Positions 1 to 7,350 of a stretch of 15,306 nt of DNA are shown one piece after another. Source of the stretch: JBBIIC01 sp037446725 (lineage in GTDB: Bacteria; Actinomycetota; Coriobacteriia; Anaerosomatales; SLCP01); NCBI GenBank assembly GCA_037446725.1, contig JBBIIC010000034.1, positions 1 through 15,306 on the forward strand, written 5' to 3'. Within the stretch, counting starts at the first letter, position 1. Each line of letters begins with the position of its first letter. The notes beneath the pieces were generated by a model that saw only the letters and a program-made list of their open reading frames with translations, was not told the origin of the DNA and searched no databases. Made by a program: the position numbers and the translations under genes.

Positions 1-58
<58 letters not shown>

Positions 59-65
59 AAGTGTT

Positions 66-81
66 ACGGACCGAAGTCCGC
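66..81 (-). other. UUCG-capped hairpin next to the 16S 5' end
   Basis: The minus strand reads CGGAC-TTCG-GTCCG, a perfect 5-bp stem with an extra G-U pair at its base, closed by the very stable UUCG tetraloop. It ends about 8 bases before the expected mature 16S 5' end. It could be part of the pre-16S leader that guides folding or RNase processing. That role is inferred; the matching 3' processing arm is outside the window. Confidence 0.55.
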
Positions 82-91
82 GTTCCACGAA

Positions 92-159
92 GGTTGGATC
101 TTGCTCGATCCGGTTGGATCCACCTGCGCCGGCAAGGAAGAACCGACGTGGTTTGGATC
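92..159 (-). repeat. Short TTGGATC direct repeats in the rRNA leader
   Basis: On the plus strand TTGGATC occurs at 94-100, 114-120 and 153-159. The first two lie within GGTTGGATC, exactly 20 bases apart; the third is 39 further on. Related GGTTTGG/GGTTTGA/GGTTGG words continue at 174-180, 199-205 and 209-215. In the transcribed (minus) sense this is a C/A-rich leader with repeated CAACC and CAAACC. Function unknown. Confidence 0.5.
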
Positions 160-250
160 CGGGTTGTCATTCCGGTTTGGCCCGTTATTGACCCTCTCGG
201 TTTGACGGGTTGGTTTGTGTGATTCGCATTTCGCGAACCTACTGGCTTGT

Positions 251-271
251 CACAGTATCCGGTTTTCAAGG
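251..271 (-). promoter_or_regulatory. boxA-like conserved pre-16S leader element
   Basis: The minus strand reads CCTTGAAAACCGGATACTGT and one further base. It resembles the actinobacterial pre-16S block of the type TTTGAGAACTCAATAGTGTG, which includes the boxA antitermination site bound by NusB/S10. It lies within the predicted rRNA leader, about 85 bases after the proposed transcription start. The match is by eye and partial, so the antitermination role is inference. Confidence 0.4.
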
Positions 272-352
272 TTCAGGCTCGGCGAGAATCCCTGCATTGC
301 CTGCGGTTTTCCCGCCGTGCGCCGCCCGTCCGTATCTCGGCGGCGAGGTGAT

Positions 353-381
353 ACACTACGCATTCCCTCGCGCCGTGTCAA
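353..381 (-). promoter_or_regulatory. Probable rRNA operon promoter
   Basis: On the minus strand a perfect -35 TTGACA (376-381) is followed after exactly 17 bases by TAGTGT (353-358), a TAnnnT -10 box of the kind common in high-GC actinobacterial rRNA promoters. The site lies downstream of the tyrS terminator (446-475) and about 290 bases before 16S, which is the expected position. A transcript would start near base 346. No other -35 in the intergenic region is as good. Confidence 0.65.
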
Positions 382-445
382 CAACTCTTCCGAGCTTTTT
401 CCGATTTCCCTTACAGATCGATCTCCGACCTGGCCCCAGGGCGTC

Positions 446-475
446 AAAAACGCCCTCTGGCCCGGCCAGAAGGCG
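446..475 (-). terminator. Intrinsic terminator after tyrS
   Basis: On the minus strand, bases 475 to 451 form an 11-bp stem (one G-U pair) with a 3-base CGG loop. The arms begin CGCCTTCTGGC and end GCCAGAGGGCG. Five Ts follow directly (450-446). This is a textbook Rho-independent terminator. It lies about 220 bases after the tyrS stop and upstream of the rRNA promoter, so it insulates the two units. Its right arm and T-run can also pair with ACGCCCT downstream in a 7-bp hairpin (AGGGCGT/ACGCCCT, bases 456-438), so the two structures are mutually exclusive. Confidence 0.8.
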
Positions 476-600
476 CTCGTCGCGACGGTGACCCGTCGCC
501 TCTGCGACCCGGTCCCCTGCTATACGAACGACCCCTGGCAGTTGGTCATTATCAACCTGCGTCTCGAATCGGATACATCGCCGAAACGTGCGGCTCGAGT

Positions 601-629
601 AGGCTAACACTCCACAACAGTACGTGCAA
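601..629 (-). promoter_or_regulatory. Weak promoter-like pair upstream of the terminator
   Basis: The minus strand has TTGCAC (624-629), a 17-base spacer and TAGCCT (601-606). Spacing is ideal but the hexamers are only half matched. A transcript would start near 594 and end at the terminator at 446, giving an RNA of about 150 bases. It could equally be chance sequence inside the tyrS 3' UTR. Confidence 0.25.
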
Positions 630-692
630 CACCCTGGGCCCCTCGGCGTGGACTACGTATATACCCCACGATCGCCTCGACCAACCCGTGTG

Positions 693-1901
693 TCAGGATC
701 CGTCTACTATGCGCGCGAACCGCCGCTTGCCCACCTGCACGACCGCGCCCGCGACCCGGCCGCGCGGCACCGCCAACACGTCGGCGGCGACCTGCTCGCC
801 GTCGATGCGTACTCCTCCCCCGGCGATCATGCGACGGCCCTCTCCGTTGGACGGGACGAGTCCGGCATCCTTGAGCAGCGCGGGAAGGAAGATCTCGTCG
901 GTGAGAACGGTCACGAACTCGGGGACGTCCTCGGGGGTCTCATGGGACTTGAATACCCGGTCGAACGCCTCCTCCGCCTTCACCGCCGCTTCGGACGAGT
1001 GGTAGAGGGTGACGATCTCGCGGGCGAGCCGGCGCTTCGTCTCGTTGGGATGCAGCGACCCTGATGCAAGCCCGGATTCCAGCGCGTCGACCTCTTCTAC
1101 TGGCAGTGCGGTGCACAGCCGGTAGTACTTGACCATGAGTTCGTCGGGAATCGACATCACCTTGCCGAACATCTCGACGGGTTCGTCGGTGAGACCGACG
1201 TAGTTGCCGTAGGACTTGCTCATCTTCTGCACGCCATCGGTGCCCTCGAGGAGCGGGAGGGTCAGACAGACCTGCGGCGACATCCCCTCCTTCTCCATCA
1301 GGTCACGACCGGCCAGCAGGTTGAAGAGCTGATCCGTCCCGCCGAGCTCGACATCGGCCTCGATGGCGACGGAGTCGTAGGCCTGTGCCATCGGGTAGAG
1401 CAACTCGTGCAGTGAGATCCCCACGCCCTCGCGGTAGCGCCTCTGGAAGTCGTCGCGCTCCAGGATGCGGGCGACGGTGAACCGGCTGGAGAGCCTGATC
1501 AGGTCGGCGAAGCCGAGCGCACCGAGCCACTCGGAGTTGCGCTGCATGACGGTCCGGTTGGGGTCGAGGACCTTGAACGCCTGGTCTATGTACGTCTGCG
1601 CGTGCTCGTCAATCTCCTCAGCGGTCAGTGCGGGACGGGTCGAGTTGCGCCCGGAGGGGTCGCCGATGAGCGCGGTGAAGTCGCCGATGATGAGCACGAC
1701 CTGGTGGCCGAGGTCCTGGAACTGCCTGAGCTTGCGCAGCGGAACGGCATGGCCGAGATGCAGGTCGGGCGCGGTCGGATCGACGCCGAGCTTGACCGTG
1801 AGCGGTCGGCCCTCGGCGAGCTTCGCGCGCATCGCATCCTCCGGCACGATGTCGGCGGCGCCGCTCTTGATGATGTGCATCTGCTCTTCTGCGCGCAGCA
1901 C
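693..1901 (-). CDS. tyrS: Tyrosyl-tRNA synthetase
   Basis: Cytoplasmic class I aminoacyl-tRNA synthetase that charges tRNA-Tyr with tyrosine using ATP; 402 residues, a normal length. The nucleotide-binding motif HLGH is at residues 48-51 and KMSKS at 226-230. Tyrosine-pocket residues Y169, Q173 and D176 sit in LLYPMAQAYD, followed by GGTDQ (187-191). A C-terminal S4-type RNA-binding domain covers about 338-400. K37 (KLGVDPTAPD) and HLGH rather than a Tyr-containing pocket and HIGN/HIGH point to the TyrZ-like subgroup. The GTG start is preferred over ATG eight codons in, because AAAGGAGC lies 9-10 bases upstream of it. The gene is divergent from the first PBP gene and followed by an intrinsic terminator, then the rRNA operon. 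No T-box features were seen in its leader. Confidence 0.97.
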   Translation of the reverse strand: MLRAEEQMHIIKSGAADIVPEDAMRAKLAEGRPLTVKLGVDPTAPDLHLGHAVPLRKLRQFQDLGHQVVLIIGDFTALIGDPSGRNSTRPALTAEEIDEHAQTYIDQAFKVLDPNRTVMQRNSEWLGALGFADLIRLSSRFTVARILERDDFQRRYREGVGISLHELLYPMAQAYDSVAIEADVELGGTDQLFNLLAGRDLMEKEGMSPQVCLTLPLLEGTDGVQKMSKSYGNYVGLTDEPVEMFGKVMSIPDELMVKYYRLCTALPVEEVDALESGLASGSLHPNETKRRLAREIVTLYHSSEAAVKAEEAFDRVFKSHETPEDVPEFVTVLTDEIFLPALLKDAGLVPSNGEGRRMIAGGGVRIDGEQVAADVLAVPRGRVAGAVVQVGKRRFARIVDGS

Positions 1902-1910
1902 GGTCGACTG

Positions 1911-1918
1911 GCTCCTTT
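1911..1918 (-). promoter_or_regulatory. Ribosome-binding site that fixes the tyrS GTG start
   Basis: The minus strand reads AAAGGAGC, a near-ideal Shine-Dalgarno sequence placed 9-10 bases before the GTG at 1901. It supports GTG over the internal ATG at 1880. Confidence 0.75.
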
Positions 1919-1950
1919 GATCCGGTACCGGGGGCAGGGCCGAAAGGAGA

Positions 1951-1972
1951 CGGGTTACGCTTCGGTGACCCG
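1951..1972 (-). other. Hairpin in the tyrS leader
   Basis: CGGGTTA and TGACCCG (plus strand) flank an 8-base loop, giving a 7-bp stem with one G-U pair, some 50-70 bases upstream of the tyrS start. No T-run follows in either direction, so it is not an intrinsic terminator. A 10-bp palindrome CCGGTACCGG lies nearby at 1922-1931. Either could be an operator or leader structure; no T-box motif (AGGGTGGNACCGCG) is present. I found no convincing promoter for either tyrS or the divergent PBP gene in the 202-base gap. Confidence 0.35.
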
Positions 1973-2103
1973 CGTCTATCGGCCCGCGTTTTGCGTGTCA
2001 TACTCTAACACTACGCGCACCCCGCACGACCACACGATGGGGCGCGCTTCCGGCCGCCACACCGGCTGCGGACAGGCCGGATCGACCCAGACGAACAGGT
2101 AGG

Positions 2104-4824
2104 ATGAGCGAGCGCAACGACGATTCACGCCGTCGCTCCGGCCGAGGCCGGGACGAAAGGCCCAAGCCTAGACCCCGCTCCAGGAAGACCTCCGGGAAGG
2201 ACTCGGCGCGAGCCGCTTCGGCCGGAGGCTCCTCGGCGTCGCGCCAGCCTGCACGGTCGAGCGAGGCGCGCGAGCCCCGTGGCCGTGCCGGCGAGGAGAC
2301 CCGCCGCACGGCTCAACGTCCGCCCGCCCGCAGAAGACCCTCCGGTCAGCGCCGCGGGCGCCCCTCGAGCGCAGCGCGAAGACCGGCGCGCGTACTACGT
2401 AGCCCGCGCCGCCGTGTCCTGAGGTTCGCGCTAATCGCGGCGCTGGTCGCCGCAGTCGCGCTGGCCGCCACCGGCGTTGCCGTCTATGCATCCATCATCC
2501 GGAACCTTCCTGACCCCGAGGGTAAAGCGAAGGGCCGCGACCAGACGTCGGTCGTCTACGACCGCAACGGGGAAGAGCTCGCGAAACTCTTCGCCGACCA
2601 GAACCGCACGGACCGGCCGCTCGCCGAGATACCCGAGACGCTTCGCGATGCGGTGATAGCGACGGAAGATGCCCGCTTCTACGACCATACGGGCGTGGAT
2701 CCCATCGGCATCGCCAGGGCGCTCTGGGTCGACATCCGCACGCGATCGATCGCCCAGGGTGGCTCGACCATCACCCAGCAGTACGTCAAGAACGCATTCG
2801 TTACGCCTGAGCAGACACTCGAGCGCAAACTCTCAGAGGCGGTGCTCGCCTACCGCATCGAGAAGAACATGAGCAAGGATCGGATTCTCGAGCTGTACCT
2901 CAACACCATCTACTTCGGCCATGGAGCGTATGGCGTCGAGGCGGCGGCGCAGGCCTACTTCGGCAAGACAGTCGACCAACTCGACCTCGCCGAGTCAGCG
3001 ATGATCGCCGGAGTCATCAAGTCGCCCGGCCGCTACTCACCGTACCTGGAGCCCGAAGCTGCCGTGCAGCGACGCGCGACCGTGCTCGGCCAGATGGTCG
3101 AGCAGCGCATGGTCACCCCGGAAGCCGCAGCGGCAGCGACCGGGGCTGAGATCTCGCTCGCCGGCCTGTCCGACGGGGACACCCTCGCGCCGTACTTCAT
3201 GGAGTACGTGAAGTCCCAGCTCATCGACGAGTTCGGGGCTGAGGCGGTCTTCCGGGGCGGAATCAGCGTGACAACGACGCTCGACCTGAAGATGCAGAGA
3301 GCGGCCGAGCAGGCGGTAGCCTCGGCGTTGGACCGCGAGGACGACCCCTCGGCTGCGCTCGTCGCGATCGACCCGAAGACCGGCGAGATCCTGGCGATGG
3401 TCGGCGGACGGGACTTCGCCACGCAGCAGTTCAATGTCGCCGTACAGGGCCAGGGCCGGCAGCCGGGCTCGGCCTTCAAGCCCTTCGTGATGCTCACGGC
3501 CCTGCAGCAGGGTGTGACCGCCGAGGACCTGTACGAGTCCGGCGCCGCCGAGCTCGAGCTCGCCAACGGACAGACCTGGAAGGTCACGGGGGCCTCGGGT
3601 GGGCGGACGGGGCCGATGAGGCTGCGCGAGGCGATGGAGAAGTCCGTGAACTCGGTCTTTGCCAAGCTCGTCCTCGACATAGGCCCGTCGGATGTGGTCG
3701 ACACGGCGCATGCTATCGGCATCAAGACCGACATCACCCCGGTGCCGGCCATCGCACTCGGGGGCCACGAGCAGGGAGTCACGCCGCTCGAGATGGCATC
3801 GGCCTACGGGACACTCGCCAACGCCGGGACGCGTGCCGAGCCGTACAGCATCACGTCGGTGACGGGAGCGGACGGGACGGTGCTGCTCGAAAATGTGTCC
3901 ACTACGAGCGAGGTCCTCGATCCCGCCGTCGCCTACCTGACAACGGACGTGCTGCGCGGAGTGATCGACCGGGGCACCGGGACCGCGGCCCGTATCGGCA
4001 GGCCGGCAGCCGGCAAGACCGGAACCACCCAGAAGTACCGTGACGCCTGGTTCGTCGGGTATACCCCCGACCTCGTCGCAGCGGTCTGGGTGGGCTACCC
4101 AGAGAACCAGCGAGAGATGACCGACGTCCACGGCCGGCAGGTCACCGGCGGGTCGTTCCCGGCCGAGATCTGGGCCGCATTCATGAAGGCGGCACTCGCA
4201 GACAGAGAAGCAGTCGACTTCACACGCCCGACTGGCCTGGTGGATGCTTCTGTCTGCCGCGAATCGGGTCAACTCGCAACGGAGTGGTGCACAGAGACGT
4301 TCCGGGGCCTCTTCCTCAGATCGTCGCAGCCCGAGCAGTGTGCGATACACACCGGCCCCCAGACCGTGATCGTTCCCGAGCTCATCGGCCTCACCAAAGA
4401 GCGCGCCATCGCTGAGCTTGCCGCCCTCGGCCTGGAGGCCGTGGTCAGCGAGGAAGAGATCCGCGGGATACCCGCGGGCATCGTCGCACGGCACGATCCG
4501 GTGACCGACACCGAAGTCGAGGCGGGATCGACCGTGCGCATCGTGGTCTCGACCGGAGTCAGGCCGCCGCCGGCACCGGTCGCTTCGTTCACGGTCACGC
4601 CCGCGGAGGCGACCGTCGACCAACCCGTGACTTTCGACGCGTCCGGGTCAACCACCAGCGGCACGATCGTTCTCTACCTCTGGGAGTTCGGCGACGAGAC
4701 CGAGGCTGAGGGCGTGAGGGTGACACACACCTTCACGGCGCCCGGCACCTACGATGTGGTGCTGTGGGTGACCGACTCCAACGATCAGACGACATCCGTG
4801 ACACGGCAGATCGTAGTCCGCTAG
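2104..4824 (+). CDS. Class A penicillin-binding protein with PASTA and PKD domains
   Basis: Bifunctional cell-wall enzyme, 906 residues: a glycosyltransferase polymerising lipid II and a DD-transpeptidase cross-linking the stems. Order: Arg/Ser/Pro-rich cytoplasmic tail 1-105; one membrane anchor about 107-131; GT51 domain with catalytic E188 (TEDARFYDHTG), GGSTITQQYVKN and E245 (RKLSEA); transpeptidase with S456-A-F-K459, S514-V-N516 and K638-T-G-T. A Cys-containing linker follows (C718, C729, C746; a VC-SG-LAT pattern usual in Gram-positive PBP1A). Then one PASTA repeat (about 752-818) and a PKD domain (about 825-906, with WEFGD and HTFTAPGTYDV). All catalytic residues are intact. ATG is the only sensible start, but the AGGTAGG before it sits very close. 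It is a paralogue of the gene at 7351 and converges with the U32 gene, 16 bases apart. The C-terminal PKD is unusual for this family. Confidence 0.95.
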   Translation: MSERNDDSRRRSGRGRDERPKPRPRSRKTSGKDSARAASAGGSSASRQPARSSEAREPRGRAGEETRRTAQRPPARRRPSGQRRGRPSSAARRPARVLRSPRRRVLRFALIAALVAAVALAATGVAVYASIIRNLPDPEGKAKGRDQTSVVYDRNGEELAKLFADQNRTDRPLAEIPETLRDAVIATEDARFYDHTGVDPIGIARALWVDIRTRSIAQGGSTITQQYVKNAFVTPEQTLERKLSEAVLAYRIEKNMSKDRILELYLNTIYFGHGAYGVEAAAQAYFGKTVDQLDLAESAMIAGVIKSPGRYSPYLEPEAAVQRRATVLGQMVEQRMVTPEAAAAATGAEISLAGLSDGDTLAPYFMEYVKSQLIDEFGAEAVFRGGISVTTTLDLKMQRAAEQAVASALDREDDPSAALVAIDPKTGEILAMVGGRDFATQQFNVAVQGQGRQPGSAFKPFVMLTALQQGVTAEDLYESGAAELELANGQTWKVTGASGGRTGPMRLREAMEKSVNSVFAKLVLDIGPSDVVDTAHAIGIKTDITPVPAIALGGHEQGVTPLEMASAYGTLANAGTRAEPYSITSVTGADGTVLLENVSTTSEVLDPAVAYLTTDVLRGVIDRGTGTAARIGRPAAGKTGTTQKYRDAWFVGYTPDLVAAVWVGYPENQREMTDVHGRQVTGGSFPAEIWAAFMKAALADREAVDFTRPTGLVDASVCRESGQLATEWCTETFRGLFLRSSQPEQCAIHTGPQTVIVPELIGLTKERAIAELAALGLEAVVSEEEIRGIPAGIVARHDPVTDTEVEAGSTVRIVVSTGVRPPPAPVASFTVTPAEATVDQPVTFDASGSTTSGTIVLYLWEFGDETEAEGVRVTHTFTAPGTYDVVLWVTDSNDQTTSVTRQIVVR

Positions 4825-4830
4825 CGGACT
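4815..4830. repeat. Perfect 16-bp palindrome across the PBP stop codon
   Basis: AGTCCGCTAGCGGACT is its own reverse complement and includes the TAG stop of the PBP gene. An 8-bp palindrome GCACGTGC (4831-4838) follows at once, then the stop codon of the convergent U32 gene within another GCTAGC. As RNA the 16-mer folds to a 6-bp stem on either strand, without a T-run. It may slow polymerase between the convergent genes, or bind a dimeric protein; a 16-bp palindrome could also occur by chance in 15 kb. Confidence 0.6.
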
Positions 4831-4840
4831 GCACGTGCTG

Positions 4841-7255
4841 CTAGCGCACGCCCCGGAAGAAGTGCCCGGCGGTCGACGGATCGAGCAGGCTGTCGGTCGC
4901 AGCAGGTCTGCCCCCGACCGCCGCCTCGAGCGCCTCTCGCACCTGGCGGGTGAGACGCTGGGCTACCTGCAGATGCTCCACGGTGAAGTCGAGCCTCACG
5001 GCGGCGATACCGGCCGCGACGATCTCGGGCAGGGCCCGCGTGAGATCGAGAGGCACGGCGTTGAAGATGTGGCTCCGCCCGGCCGCGTCACTGATGACCG
5101 GGAACCCGTACCCCTTTCGGTCGCGCAGCGCGTACCAGCGCTCGCGGCGCTTGCACGTGCCGCAGGCCTGGGAGCAGAAGCCTGACGAGGAGATCACGCA
5201 ATGCTCGGAGACCATGACCTCCTGGCGTCCTAGAACGGCGATGCCCACGGGGACCGCCGCCTCGTGCGCAATCGCACTGGCCTCCCTTCCGGAGACCTCC
5301 GGTGAGAGCCAGACCCCCGCCGCCCCGATGCCCCGAAGTTCGGCCACCGTGTAGGCGTTCACCGCATTCAGGCCCCAGTGCGCCCAGACCTCCGAGCCAC
5401 CATCGGCGACCGGACGAACAAGGCCGAGGTTGCCGACCACCGCCGGGCGAGCGCCCGCCACGTCGTCGAGCGCGCACGCGACCTCGGAGTCCTTGACCAC
5501 ACGCGGGAGCTCGACCGACACGCCGGCCGGGAGGTCACCCTCCGCCGACAGCGCCCACGCCGGGACGATCGCGCGGTGCGCACCCGCGGCCAGGCATGCC
5601 TTCGCGGTGGCGAGCCGGGTCGTCCAGACGACCAGATCGGGCATCTCCCCACGGTCGCGCCGACGACCGGTTGTCGGCGGCAGGGCGGGAGTAGTGCGTG
5701 AACGAGAAGTGCGGTCGGCGAGCATCGCTCGTTCGAGCGCCTCGACCGCCTCTCGTCGGACGCGGTGAAGCACTGAGAAACCAGCCCCCACTCCGGGACC
5801 CAGTTCAATGTCCCACGACTCAGCCGAAAACGGCGTCCCGCCGAGACGGCCGACGTGTTCGGTTATGTCGGCCGCGGTGAGAGGCTTGGTACGCGCAGCT
5901 TCGAGAGTCGGACCGGTCGCGGTGCCCGTGCAGCCGGACGCCTCTACTGCAATCTCGAGCGGCTCGCCCTCCAGCGCGCGAACGCTCACCCGTGCGGGCA
6001 CCAGGCGGCCGGCGTCTTCCGACACGAAGGTACGGCGCGCTGCATTGACGAGCGCCGCGCTCGCCACCCTGAACACACGATCTCCCTGCGCCACGGGTTT
6101 GTCGACGCGAATCGCAGCGCGCGATCCCGCAACAGCGACCGGGCGCTCGGCACCGTCAACCTCCAGTCCTGCGATCCGCTGCCCGAACCGGCCCCGGCGT
6201 GTCCAGAACTCGAGCGTGTCGCCCACCTCGACCGTCTTGTCGAACGCAACGGCGGCGCGCGAACCACCGGCCGTGACCACCCGGCCCACGGCAATGCCCC
6301 GGTTGTTGGGGCGATCGAAGCCCATCAGACGTTCGTCGCGGATCCCGTCCAGATACCCGGTCGTGAACCCTCGGCTGAACGCCTCCGCAAGCGCATCAGC
6401 TTCCGCCTCGGTGACCTCGAACCCCTCGGGATCGGCTAGCGCCCTGTCGAGCGCCGCCCGATACACGCCGGTGACCACGGCCACGTACTCGGGGCTCTTC
6501 ATGCGGCCTTCGATCTTAAGCACCGAGACCCCGGCCTCGAGCAGCCGTGGCAGCACGGTGATGCCGGCGAGGTCTTTGGGACTCAGCAGGTAGCGGCCGG
6601 GTGCCTGGAGCACCCTGCCCTTGTCGTCGAGCAGTTCGTAGGGCAGGCGGCACGGCTGCGCGCACATCCCGCGGTTCGCCGAGCGACCTCCCACGGCCGA
6701 CGAGAGCAGGCACTGCCCGGAGTAACAGAAGCAGAGCGCACCATGCACGAACGTCTCGACCTCGATGGGGGATGCCGAGACGATCCCGGCGATCTCGGGA
6801 ATGGAGACCTCGCGCGCCAGAGTCACACGGGAAAACCCGAGCCGGGCGAGCTCGGCTACGGTCAGAGCGTTGTGCGCGTTGATCTGCGTCGAGGCGTGGA
6901 GGCGAACGTGGGGCAGCTCGCGCGCGACAACGCCGGCAAGACCAAGGTCCTGCACGATGATCGCGTCAACGCCGCATGCCCAGGCTTCATCGACGAGATC
7001 GACCGCGTCGGCCATCTCGGACGGGCGCACCACCACGTTCGTGGTGAGGTAGACCCTGGTGCCTCGCAGGTGCGCGTAGCGGGTCGCCTCTGCCAGGGTG
7101 TCGAGTGTGAAGTTCTCGGCGCCGCGGCGTGCATTGAGTCTGTCCACGCCGAGGTAGACGGCATCGGCACCGTTGTTGACAGCCGCACGGAGCGACTCCG
7201 GACCGCCCGCAGGGGCGAGCAGTTCTGGTCTGTGATGATGCGGTCGGTCCTGCAT
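4841..7255 (-). CDS. U32 family protein (RlhA/YdcP-like), long form
   Basis: 804 residues. U32 proteins were first called collagenase-like peptidases. Characterised members such as E. coli RlhA act in 23S rRNA C2501 hydroxylation, and UbiU/UbiV bind 4Fe-4S clusters in O2-independent ubiquinone synthesis. The N-terminal U32 domain opens with ELLAPAGGPESLRAAVNNGA (11-30). It has the family signature at about 167-202 with C175, C177, C182, C198 and C202, a likely Fe-S site. A DUF3656-like middle covers roughly 320-510. A second U32-like half (about 538-790) has its own cysteines C686, C694, C698 and C701. The ATG at 7255 was chosen because the family homology begins immediately after it, although its SD is weak. 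The longer frame back to 7426 would run across the divergent PBP start and encodes unlikely sequence. Substrate cannot be told from sequence; rRNA or tRNA modification is the best guess. Confidence 0.85.
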   Translation of the reverse strand: MQDRPHHHRPELLAPAGGPESLRAAVNNGADAVYLGVDRLNARRGAENFTLDTLAEATRYAHLRGTRVYLTTNVVVRPSEMADAVDLVDEAWACGVDAIIVQDLGLAGVVARELPHVRLHASTQINAHNALTVAELARLGFSRVTLAREVSIPEIAGIVSASPIEVETFVHGALCFCYSGQCLLSSAVGGRSANRGMCAQPCRLPYELLDDKGRVLQAPGRYLLSPKDLAGITVLPRLLEAGVSVLKIEGRMKSPEYVAVVTGVYRAALDRALADPEGFEVTEAEADALAEAFSRGFTTGYLDGIRDERLMGFDRPNNRGIAVGRVVTAGGSRAAVAFDKTVEVGDTLEFWTRRGRFGQRIAGLEVDGAERPVAVAGSRAAIRVDKPVAQGDRVFRVASAALVNAARRTFVSEDAGRLVPARVSVRALEGEPLEIAVEASGCTGTATGPTLEAARTKPLTAADITEHVGRLGGTPFSAESWDIELGPGVGAGFSVLHRVRREAVEALERAMLADRTSRSRTTPALPPTTGRRRDRGEMPDLVVWTTRLATAKACLAAGAHRAIVPAWALSAEGDLPAGVSVELPRVVKDSEVACALDDVAGARPAVVGNLGLVRPVADGGSEVWAHWGLNAVNAYTVAELRGIGAAGVWLSPEVSGREASAIAHEAAVPVGIAVLGRQEVMVSEHCVISSSGFCSQACGTCKRRERWYALRDRKGYGFPVISDAAGRSHIFNAVPLDLTRALPEIVAAGIAAVRLDFTVEHLQVAQRLTRQVREALEAAVGGRPAATDSLLDPSTAGHFFRGVR

Positions 7256-7294
7256 GATGCCCGTCTGTCGTTTCGGCAACACATCGCACCCCAC

Positions 7295-7325
7295 CTGGCA
7301 CGATACTCGCGCAGGGTGGGATAAT
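7295..7325 (+). promoter_or_regulatory. Candidate promoter for the second PBP gene
   Basis: GATAAT (7320-7325), five of six consensus bases, is preceded by CTGGCA (7295-7300) at a long 19-base spacing. Transcription would start near 7332, just before the GGAGG ribosome-binding site. The -35 is weak, so only the -10 is persuasive. Confidence 0.35.
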
Positions 7326-7333
7326 GTGAGACT

Positions 7334-7338
7334 GGAGG
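7334..7338 (+). promoter_or_regulatory. Ribosome-binding site of the second PBP gene
   Basis: GGAGG lies 12 bases before the ATG at 7351, with a second purine run AGGGAG directly before the start codon. Together they support 7351 over the in-frame ATG five codons later. Confidence 0.6.
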
Positions 7339-7350
7339 TGGGCAGGGAGT

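Larger units (their letters stand above)
59..692 (-). other. Protein-free tyrS-16S intergenic region
   Basis: No credible protein gene is seen in these 634 bases; the short open frames have no ribosome-binding site and no recognisable product. Read on the minus strand, in order from tyrS, it holds: a weak promoter-like pair at 601-629; a run of small hairpins (580-594, 538-560, 483-507); a strong intrinsic terminator (446-475); an rRNA-type promoter (353-381); and a leader of about 290 bases before 16S. The leader has a boxA-like element (251-271), CAACC/CAAACC repeats and a UUCG hairpin next to the 16S start. No tRNA cloverleaf was found. Confidence 0.8.

Noticed and set aside
541..600. tRNA gene in the tyrS-16S gap, suggested by GATTCGAGAC
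   Set aside because: No acceptor stem, D-arm or anticodon arm could be placed around it.
601..629. TTGCAC-17-TAGCCT as the main rRNA promoter
   Set aside because: It lies upstream of a strong intrinsic terminator (446-475), whereas a perfect TTGACA promoter lies downstream at 353-381. I keep it only as a possible small-RNA promoter.
1902..2103. T-box riboswitch upstream of tyrS
   Set aside because: No T-box consensus (AGGGTGGNACCGCG) and no terminator/antiterminator pair; the leader is too short, with just one simple hairpin.
3037..4623. Long open frame antisense to the first PBP gene, and similar long frames opposite argH (13486-14805) and elsewhere
   Set aside because: They mirror the codon structure of strongly supported genes in high-GC DNA, have low-complexity Arg/Pro/Gly-rich products, and no recognisable domains.
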